Assembly: GCA_002435365.1 (NCBI GenBank)
Contig: DJMM01000001.1
Coordinates: 1 to 32,085 of the forward strand
Source: Ignavibacteriales bacterium UBA6490
GTDB taxonomy: Bacteria; Bacteroidota; Ignavibacteria; Ignavibacteriales; Ignavibacteriaceae
Reading direction: 5' to 3'
DNA length: 32,085 bases
This document shows positions 25,707-32,085 of the stretch, piece by piece; the stretch's first letter is position 1, and every line of letters starts with the position of its first letter. Below the pieces are notes generated by a model. It ran no database searches. It saw only the letters and a list, made by a program, of their open reading frames with translations, and was not told where the DNA came from. Made by a program: the position numbers and the translations under genes.

Positions 25707-26930
25707 TTAATAGGTTTTAATTATTTGGCCGTTATGGATGACCATTTTAATATTCAAAAAGGCCTCCGGATTTTCAAGCGGACTGCTTCTTAATATTAAC
25801 AGATCTGCAATTTTACCAGGTACCACAGATCCTAATTTATCATCCATTCCGCATGCGTAAGCAGCATTGAGCGTGCCGGCAGTTATTATTTCCATCAAAC
25901 TCATGCCCGATTCTTTCATCAGTTTTATTTCAGTTATGGGCATGCCCAGATCGAAAGGAGTGGTGTAACCGTCAAAATCGGTACCTAAAGCAACTTTACC
26001 TCCCGCTTTTACAAAACGTCCAAGATTATTCTTTGCGATAGTAATATAATTGTTCCCGTATCTGTCGCTCACACCTTTCCATAATTCGAGTGTGGGAATC
26101 CAGTAGATATTGTTCTGAACCATCGACGCAATTACCGAATCAGGCACATAATCATAAGTCATATGGTCAACGTCGTCAACCCCGCCTTCCAGTGCAGTTT
26201 TAATATGAATACTATTGCTTATATGAGCTGCAACTCTCCTGTTCCTGCTGTGAGCGGTTTTAACGATCTGCCGTATCTCATCCAGGCTAAGCATTTTCCA
26301 GGTTCGTCCCTGCAAATTATCCTCAATAGCAATTTTGATCAGATCTGCACCCTGATCTATGAGCTGGTTTATCTTGTAGAACGCATCTGATACAGAAGTC
26401 ACCGGATAATTTCCGTATCCTCCCGGGGCAGTTACCATGGGACCGGCAGCAACCAGACGAGAATATTCGTTTTTATCTGCAACTCTGTTCCGGAAGGCAA
26501 AACCTTGTTCCGGAGAAGTCGAGAAATTCCCCAGATCACGAACCGTAGTTACTCCGGTTTTTGCCCATTCCATTAGATTTGATTCATTGTATGCACCATG
26601 AACATGAGTATTCATCAATCCCGGCAGAATATAAGCCCCCTTAAGGTCTATAGTTTCAACACTCAAAGGTATATGAAGCGAATTGCCAGTGCCGACAGAC
26701 TTGATCAGTCCACCCTCTATGATTACTACAGAATTAGCTACTGCACCAGCCCCGGTGCCGTCGATCAGGTAAGCATTGACTAGTGCAAACGTGCTGCTTC
26801 CATTAATTGATGTCAGATAATCGTTGTCACTGCAGCCTGAAGGTAATGTGCATAAAATTAAAATTACCGCAGCTCTTTGAAACCTGTTTAATATTCTTCT
26901 CTGACTAAAAGCAGTATTACTAAGAGACAT
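25707..26930 (-). CDS. amidohydrolase, exported (imidazolonepropionase-like)
   Basis: A 407-residue protein with a signal and a probable lipoprotein site (LPSGC, Cys33). The metal-dependent amidohydrolase fold is shown by HVH (109-111, NTHVHGAY), a conserved Lys in ADLIKIAIED, His residues in AAHISNSIH and VDHMTYD, and Asp in LGTDFDGYT. The closing strand ADLLILRSSPLE is typical. Similar exported amidohydrolases act on peptide-like or N-acyl substrates, and the substrate is not clear. Export suggests that it works outside the cytoplasm. Its neighbours, a barrel remnant and a regulator pair, give no pathway. Confidence 0.85.
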   Translation of the reverse strand: MSLSNTAFSQRRILNRFQRAAVILILCTLPSGCSDNDYLTSINGSSTFALVNAYLIDGTGAGAVANSVVIIEGGLIKSVGTGNSLHIPLSVETIDLKGAYILPGLMNTHVHGAYNESNLMEWAKTGVTTVRDLGNFSTSPEQGFAFRNRVADKNEYSRLVAAGPMVTAPGGYGNYPVTSVSDAFYKINQLIDQGADLIKIAIEDNLQGRTWKMLSLDEIRQIVKTAHSRNRRVAAHISNSIHIKTALEGGVDDVDHMTYDYVPDSVIASMVQNNIYWIPTLELWKGVSDRYGNNYITIAKNNLGRFVKAGGKVALGTDFDGYTTPFDLGMPITEIKLMKESGMSLMEIITAGTLNAAYACGMDDKLGSVVPGKIADLLILRSSPLENPEAFLNIKMVIHNGQIIKTY

Positions 26931-27285
26931 TTTAATGCCGTTCTGTTTTTTGTTAAAATATTGAAAAATTGAAAATACATCAACGACTTAAATAAGTCTT
27001 TTATTATCTGAAACTACTGTGGTATAAGTATAAATAGCTTTTTACTTTTTTAAGAGGAAAAATAAAAGATAGCGAGTGTGAAAGCTGTCGGCCTGAAGCG
27101 GATGGCTGATGCCTTGTTATATCTTTCTTATTTGATACAGGTGAGAGTGAATTCCCCACAAAAACATCTAAAGAAGATAGCTGCTTTAATAGTAATTCAA
27201 CGTCGAATGAATTAAAAAAGATAGAATCTGTTCCCAGAGAGAATTTAATGGTAAGAAATAATATTTATTCTGAATCTTATCAATA
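26931..27285. other. intergenic region, 355 bases
   Basis: No gene, RNA or repeat is supported. The sequence separates the start of the amidohydrolase gene from the end of the response regulator gene, both on the minus strand, so the amidohydrolase promoter should be near 26940-27000; no clear promoter motif was identified. Confidence 0.5.
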
Positions 27286-28011
27286 TCACATTTGAGAAGT
27301 CATTAACCGTCGTAAAACTTCGTTTTTATAAATTCTGCCTATGGGAATTTCCCTCTTACCGATTTCAATTGAGCTGGAGCTAAATGCAGTTATCTTTTCC
27401 AGAGAAACAATAAACGATTTATGCACCCTCATAAAATTGTTGTTTGCAAGTTTTTCGTCTATGACCCCGATCTGCTCTTTGGTGATTATTTTTGAGTTCC
27501 TTGTATGAACCAGCACATAATCTTTCATTCCTTCAATCAGAAGAATATCCTCTATAAATATTTTTATTGTCTTTCGTTCCGACTTTAAATAAATAAACGG
27601 CTTTGCTGATTCTTGATGCGCTGATTCAGCAATAGGGGTATTTTTATTTTGTCTCTGGGAGAGATATTTATCGATTGCTTTTATAAATCTTTCCTGCCGG
27701 ATTGGCTTTAACAAATAATCGACGACATCCAATTCATACCCCTCTAAAGCATAATCACGGTATGCAGTAGTGATAATTACCTTAGGGGGATTGTGAAGCG
27801 ATTTAATAAAACTAATTCCGCTTAACTGCGGCATTTGAATATCGAGAAAAACCAGTTCGACGTTATTCTGCTGGAGAACCGTATAGGCATCCAGGGCATT
27901 ACTGCATCTGGCCAGGATATCAAATCCCCCAAGACCATCTAAGTATGATTCAATTACTTCAATTGCAAGTGGTTCATCATCTACAATAATACAGGCAATA
28001 TTTTTTTTCAT
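27286..28011 (-). CDS. LytTR-family response regulator
   Basis: A 241-residue regulator. Residues 1-120 form a receiver domain, with acidic pair DD in IIVDDEP, phosphoacceptor Asp57 in VFLDIQMP, Thr in VIITTAY and Lys in LLKPI. Residues about 140-240 form a LytTR DNA-binding domain (FIYLKSERKTIKIFIEDILLIEGMKDYVLV, then MRVHKSFIVSLEKI and IPIGRIYKNEVL). It binds DNA as the output of the histidine kinase encoded just upstream. A TTG at 28020 overlaps the kinase stop; I chose the ATG at 28011, which fits the receiver start. Confidence 0.93.
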   Translation of the reverse strand: MKKNIACIIVDDEPLAIEVIESYLDGLGGFDILARCSNALDAYTVLQQNNVELVFLDIQMPQLSGISFIKSLHNPPKVIITTAYRDYALEGYELDVVDYLLKPIRQERFIKAIDKYLSQRQNKNTPIAESAHQESAKPFIYLKSERKTIKIFIEDILLIEGMKDYVLVHTRNSKIITKEQIGVIDEKLANNNFMRVHKSFIVSLEKITAFSSSSIEIGKREIPIGRIYKNEVLRRLMTSQM

Positions 28012-28016
28012 TTTAT

Positions 28017-29075
28017 TCAAACTGTTAATTCTAATTTTACAAAGTGGGTATTATCCTCTTCTTTAATTTCAAGTTGATGCCTTCCAGGGTAAAGCAATTG
28101 CAGTCTTCTTTTAACATTCTCAATACCAATACCTTCTTTATATCCATTATTCTCTTTTTGCTTTTCGTCAGACTTGCTGTTTTCCGCAACTAATGCTACT
28201 GAATTACCCTGAACATCCACTGATATTTTTATCCATGCTTTTTCGGTTTGTCCGCTAATCCCATGTTTGAAACAATTCTCCACGAAAGGAAGAATAAGCA
28301 ATGGGGCAATTTCCGTATTTGAAGTATCACCCGCTACCTTAAACTGAATGGAAAGATTATCGTTATATCTTAGTTTTTCCAAATCAATATAGCTTTTAAC
28401 AAGCTGTAATTCTTTGTCTAAATATATTTTTGGTGAATTACATTCGTAGAGCATGAAATCAAGCAATTCTGAAAGCCTTAAAACGGTCTCCGGTGCCTTA
28501 TCTGATTTTTTCAGTGTTAATGCATAAAGATTATTTAAGGTGTTAAAAAGAAAGTGCGGATGGATCTGGGATTTTAAATATTTAAGCTCTGTTTCCAAAT
28601 TTTCGCGGGCTAATAATTGATTCTGTTGCTTGCTGTTGTACCACTGAATCAGTAGTCTGATAAATGCAGCAGCAACTACAACCATATAAATGCTTACAAA
28701 ATGGGAAATCAGATAGGATAAACGGAAAAAACCTATAGTGTAATATCTTTCCTGAAAATTATCTGAATAGAGTGAGGGAATGATTACGAAATATGAATCC
28801 AGCCTTAATAACAAAGTAAACGATACCGCTGAAACGATTAAAAGAGGAAAAAATATTTTATATCTCCTGGTTAAAAGAAATTTAGGAAGCAGATAATAAA
28901 TATTAAAGTAGACCGCAGAGATTACAACCGGGAGAGTAAAAAGGCAGGATAAAAAAGTATTGAAAAGGTCCATCTGAAACAGACCATACTGGATAGTGTA
29001 AAATACTGTATATGAAAACCAGAACAGCAAATGCCAGGCTGGCTTATACCTTATGATATTGTGAAAGTCCGGCAT
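28017..29075 (-). CDS. LytS/YehU-type sensor histidine kinase
   Basis: A 352-residue membrane kinase. Residues 1-145 hold about four transmembrane helices without a recognisable periplasmic sensor domain. The His_kinase (PF06580) region shows QIHPHFLFNTLNNLYAL with the likely phosphoacceptor His174, a linker, and the ATP-binding part with LPFVENCFKHGI (N box) and GIGIENVKRRLQLLYPG (G box). It would sense a membrane-associated signal and phosphorylate the LytTR regulator encoded next. The kinase stop lies six bases before the regulator's ATG. Target genes are not visible in the window. Confidence 0.93.
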   Translation of the reverse strand: MPDFHNIIRYKPAWHLLFWFSYTVFYTIQYGLFQMDLFNTFLSCLFTLPVVISAVYFNIYYLLPKFLLTRRYKIFFPLLIVSAVSFTLLLRLDSYFVIIPSLYSDNFQERYYTIGFFRLSYLISHFVSIYMVVVAAAFIRLLIQWYNSKQQNQLLARENLETELKYLKSQIHPHFLFNTLNNLYALTLKKSDKAPETVLRLSELLDFMLYECNSPKIYLDKELQLVKSYIDLEKLRYNDNLSIQFKVAGDTSNTEIAPLLILPFVENCFKHGISGQTEKAWIKISVDVQGNSVALVAENSKSDEKQKENNGYKEGIGIENVKRRLQLLYPGRHQLEIKEEDNTHFVKLELTV

Positions 29076-29327
29076 AATTTATTTTAGCGCCTCTTACTCA
29101 TACAGATATAGTTAAAGCAAAAATAAGAATTATTCCAATAAATAATCCACATTTCCGACGAAAGACAGATTTAACACATTAAACGACAAGATATATAAAG
29201 GCAACGGCATTCACTCTTTATATTAAGCCGTTCAAAACCATTTTTATATGATTTGTCTAAAATTCAAGAATGGAAAAATACTTTTGATTATTTTCTAACG
29301 GCAGTAAAACATTTAAGGACATTAACA

Positions 29328-30275
29328 ATGAAGAATTTTATAGGAAGTTTAATAATAATAACGGTTTTAACATTGTTCCCGGCCGTAGTTAACTTCGGAC
29401 AGACAGTTACCGATTTTGACGGAAATGTTTATAATACAGTTACAATCGGATCCCAGACCTGGCTTAAGGAAAATTTAAAATCGCTTCACTATTGTGACGG
29501 AACTGAAATTCCTGAGGTAGTTCCATATAATAATCTTGACAGCCTAGGTGAAATTTATGGATTACTATATACCTGGAACGCAGCTATGAAGGGCACAACA
29601 GATCCCGGTGCACAGGGTGTTTGTCCCTGCGAATGGCATCTGCCGACAAGTGCAGAATGGGCAGAATTAGAAAATTTTCTGGGCGGGTCTTTGGTTGCCG
29701 GTGGAAAAATGAAGGACACAACTACCGGGTTCTGGCAAAGTCCAAACACCCAGGCAGATAATAGCAGCGGATTTACCGGACTCCCTGCCGGTGAATATGA
29801 TGTTAATCAAGGTATTTTCCAGCTGCTTAATCAATATGCGGTTTTCTGGACATCGACATCTGTAAGTGCTTCGAAAGCGAATGAGAGATACCTTGCTTAT
29901 AACAATGCTGCCAGTAATTCATATGACTGGTACAAAACACTCAAGTACTCCATACGCTGCATTAAAAATGAAGTATCGGATACAAAAGAAACCGGTAACA
30001 ATTCCAGACCTAATGAATTTCAGCTTTTTCAAAATTACCCCAATCCTTTCAATCCACTAACAAGGATTGAATACCAAACCGGATATCCGTCACCGGTTGA
30101 TTTAAGGATCTACGATAGTCTGGTAAGGGAAGTTGCAGTTCTGGTAAATGAGGAAAAGGCATCAGGCAGACATTATGTAAATTTCAACGGATACGATTTA
30201 GCGAGCGGAATTTATTTTTATCAACTGAGAGCAGGATCTTTTGTCGAGACTAAAAAGATGATTCTAATGAAGTAA
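29328..30275 (+). CDS. secreted FISUMP-domain protein with T9SS sorting domain
   Basis: A 315-residue secreted protein. A signal peptide (1-24) is followed by a Fibrobacter succinogenes major paralogous (FISUMP) domain, seen in DFDGNVYNTVTIGSQTWLKENLK, WHLPTSAEWAELENFLGG and the closing YSIRCIKN. The last 80 residues are a type A sorting domain with NYPNPFNPLTRIEYQT and the end KKMILMK. FISUMP domains are common in secreted surface proteins, and their function is unknown. The frame extends upstream to 29253 but AAGGA lies before the ATG at 29328, and the signal peptide begins there. Confidence 0.85.
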   Translation: MKNFIGSLIIITVLTLFPAVVNFGQTVTDFDGNVYNTVTIGSQTWLKENLKSLHYCDGTEIPEVVPYNNLDSLGEIYGLLYTWNAAMKGTTDPGAQGVCPCEWHLPTSAEWAELENFLGGSLVAGGKMKDTTTGFWQSPNTQADNSSGFTGLPAGEYDVNQGIFQLLNQYAVFWTSTSVSASKANERYLAYNNAASNSYDWYKTLKYSIRCIKNEVSDTKETGNNSRPNEFQLFQNYPNPFNPLTRIEYQTGYPSPVDLRIYDSLVREVAVLVNEEKASGRHYVNFNGYDLASGIYFYQLRAGSFVETKKMILMK

Positions 30276-30571
30276 AATTTTTTACAACAGAATTACCCCA
30301 TTAAATCTGGCTCAGCAAAGTTGACGGTGATACTTTTTAATAAATCGGACTTTCCCGCCGATCCCCTTTCAGGCACAGGGGCTATGAATAAGCTGAGATG
30401 CTTCCAGCAGCTCCGGATAATCCAAAAATATTTTCAATAATAATCCATGATTAATTCTTGTAAAATAATTAAATTGTTCTTAATCTATTACATTTAACGA
30501 ATCAACCTGTTTAGTTGAATTTTTAACCGGTCGGACAGGATCCGCTTAACATTATACAAAAGAAGGAACAA
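30276..30571 (+). other. 296-base leader between FISUMP and racemase genes, with a thi-box-like fragment
   Basis: No gene is seen. Bases 30374-30423 resemble the core of a TPP riboswitch: AGGGGC, then AGCTGAGATG, then CTCCGGATAATCC. The closing segment (GCCAGCG plus the AGGGA arm) is missing. No thiamine gene follows, so I treat it as a degenerate or chance match. The AAGGAAC before the racemase ATG is the likely ribosome binding site. Confidence 0.3.
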
Positions 30572-32085
30572 ATGAAAGATTCAAAAGCAATACTAACAAT
30601 TGTCTTACTTTTATCATCTCTTCTTTTTAATTATTGTAATTCTGAGCAGCATACCTCTAAAGGGAATCTCGAACAGTCTATTCTGTCAGACCCGACCGGT
30701 TTTTTCTATGTGGATGTAAAAAATTACCCGGTAAAGAATAAAAAACTGCCCATCGGAATTTTCGATTCCGGAACGGGCGGCCTCACGGTAATGGATGCAA
30801 TTTTGAACTACGATGGCTATAACAATCACGATTACTCACACCGATCTGACGGTATATCTGATTTTGAAAAGGAATATTTCATATACCTTGGAGATCAGGC
30901 CAATATGCCATACGGAGATTATCCTTCCTGTGGTAAAACTGGATTATTGAAAGAACATATTCTTAAGGATGTTCAATTCCTGCTAAGCGATAAATATTAT
31001 CAGTCACCCCGGGATAAAGAGTTTAGAAAAGACAAACTCCCGGTTAAAGCAATAGTTATTGCCTGTAATACCGCTACTGCATATGGAATGGATGATATCC
31101 AGAGTTTTTTAAAGAAAGCAAAACTTGACATAAAGGTAATCGGAGTAATAAATGCCGGGGTGAAGGGTGCTTTTGAAATTATTTCTGATGATGAAAATTG
31201 CAGCATCGGCGTGATGGCAACAGAAGGAACGGTTCTGTCAAACGGGTATCTAAATGCCATAAATAAATATCGTTCGGATCAGGGATACAGAGGAGAAATC
31301 CAGACTTATCAGCAACCCGGTATCGGACTGGCGGGTGCTGTCGATGGACTGGAAGATTACATTAATGCAAAATCCTCACAGGTTAGAAAAGAATATAAAG
31401 GACCGTCATTATCATCCACAACTGCAAAAATTGAAGTAAATATTATGAACCGATATAACTTTGACTGGAGCAAGAATCACATTTTATATTCAGGGAAGAG
31501 AGATAACCCGTCGGAGATTCAGCTGAACTCCATAGAAAATTATATCTATTACAATATTGTTTCCCTTCTGGAACAATTAAAATCCAGATCCGCAAAACCT
31601 CTTAAAACAATTATTCTCGGCTGTACGCATTATCCGTTCTATAAAAATATATTTGCCTCGAAACTGAAAGAACTGTATAACTTAAAAGAGAACGGTAAGT
31701 ATGTGTACAGAGATTTTATGCATGAAGAAATAACGCTGATAGATCCTGCTGTAAACACGGCAAAGGAACTTTATAAATATTTAAATGAGAACGATCTTTT
31801 TGCAGACGCATCACCGGAGAAAAGCGAATTTTATATTTCTGTCCCCAACATCCTGAACAAAAACGTAGAATTGGATTCGACCGGTTATTTTACTTATGAA
31901 TATAAATACGGACGTGAAGAAGGATTTATACAGGAATATGTAAAGCAGGTACCATTCAATAAAATTAACCTGCATCCCGAAGTAGTGTCAATGTTAATGG
32001 AAAAAACACCACGTATATATAAACTAATAACGAACTTTAATCAAAAAAACAGTAAAACTGGATTTTTAAGAATTGAGGGTGTGGC
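30572..32085 (+). CDS. exported glutamate/aspartate racemase-like protein, 5' part
   Basis: The reading frame starts at ATG 30572 and is still open at the window end (504 codons seen). An N-terminal hydrophobic segment (6-22, ending FNYC, a weak lipobox) suggests export. The racemase motifs are DSGTGGLTV (65-73), YLGDQANMPYGD (105-116), ACNTATA with catalytic Cys165, and GCTHYPF with catalytic Cys351. Both catalytic cysteines are present, but they are about 185 residues apart, compared with roughly 110 in MurI. More than 150 residues follow the second, whereas MurI ends after about 270 residues in all. It is thus enlarged and exported. MurI makes D-glutamate for peptidoglycan in the cytoplasm, so a different job is probable. 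Confidence 0.8.
   Translation, partial: MKDSKAILTIVLLLSSLLFNYCNSEQHTSKGNLEQSILSDPTGFFYVDVKNYPVKNKKLPIGIFDSGTGGLTVMDAILNYDGYNNHDYSHRSDGISDFEKEYFIYLGDQANMPYGDYPSCGKTGLLKEHILKDVQFLLSDKYYQSPRDKEFRKDKLPVKAIVIACNTATAYGMDDIQSFLKKAKLDIKVIGVINAGVKGAFEIISDDENCSIGVMATEGTVLSNGYLNAINKYRSDQGYRGEIQTYQQPGIGLAGAVDGLEDYINAKSSQVRKEYKGPSLSSTTAKIEVNIMNRYNFDWSKNHILYSGKRDNPSEIQLNSIENYIYYNIVSLLEQLKSRSAKPLKTIILGCTHYPFYKNIFASKLKELYNLKENGKYVYRDFMHEEITLIDPAVNTAKELYKYLNENDLFADASPEKSEFYISVPNILNKNVELDSTGYFTYEYKYGREEGFIQEYVKQVPFNKINLHPEVVSMLMEKTPRIYKLITNFNQKNSKTGFLRIEGV

Noticed and set aside
1..32085. tRNA or rRNA genes, CRISPR arrays, insertion sequences and phage genes
   Set aside because: Reading both strands showed no cloverleaf, no regularly spaced repeats, no transposase or integrase motifs, and no structural phage genes.

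Overview
The window is an A+T-rich stretch of a chromosome, most likely from the Ignavibacteria or a neighbouring lineage of the Bacteroidota/Chlorobiota group. The best sign is a set of three secreted proteins (11210-12850, 13896-15065, 29328-30275). Each ends in a type IX secretion C-terminal domain of the YPNPFNP kind, as seen in Ignavibacteria and related phyla. A Bacteroidota-like promoter in front of arsR and a LytS/LytTR two-component pair agree with this. Species assignment is inference, because no rRNA or marker gene is present.

Layout. (1) 1-2089, + strand: the 3' part of a multiheme c-type cytochrome, then a monoheme cytochrome joined to a predicted beta-barrel. (2) 2290-2940: a lipoprotein joining a TonB-C domain to a parvulin domain, followed by a strong terminator. 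(3) 3029-7931, - strand: an eight-gene arsenic/redox locus running arsR, ArsP-like permease, thioredoxin-type arsC, small CxxC protein, ACR3 arsenite pump, second small CxxC protein, exported thioredoxin and CcdA. (4) 8034-11010, - strand: an outer-membrane barrel, a YkuD transpeptidase and a cysteine-rich ferredoxin-like protein. (5) 11210-15065: a secreted phosphodiester glycosidase, a cysteine-synthase-like PLP enzyme and, convergently, another sorted secreted protein. (6) 15271-16932: a small beta-carbonic-anhydrase-like protein, a methyltransferase and a DUF2892 membrane protein. (7) 17142-21890, - strand: a 1007-residue P-loop/coiled-coil protein, an MscS channel and a YgjP-like metallopeptidase in tight succession. 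(8) 22389-26930: a GNAT-nitrilase fusion, a second MscS channel, a barrel gene cut by a stop codon, and an amidohydrolase. (9) 27286-29075: a LytTR response regulator and its histidine kinase. (10) 29328-32085: a sorted FISUMP-domain protein and the start of an exported glutamate-racemase-like protein.

How the genes work together. The clearest pathway is arsenic detoxification. ArsC reduces arsenate, the CxxC proteins are plausible electron donors, ACR3 exports arsenite and ArsR controls the set through a palindrome overlapping its promoter. The CcdA and exported thioredoxin at the end suggest that electrons also cross the membrane. The most unusual assembly is the putative operon of an MscS channel with a very large P-loop protein whose Walker A lysine is replaced by alanine. 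The exported, enlarged glutamate-racemase-like protein at the right edge is the other clear oddity.
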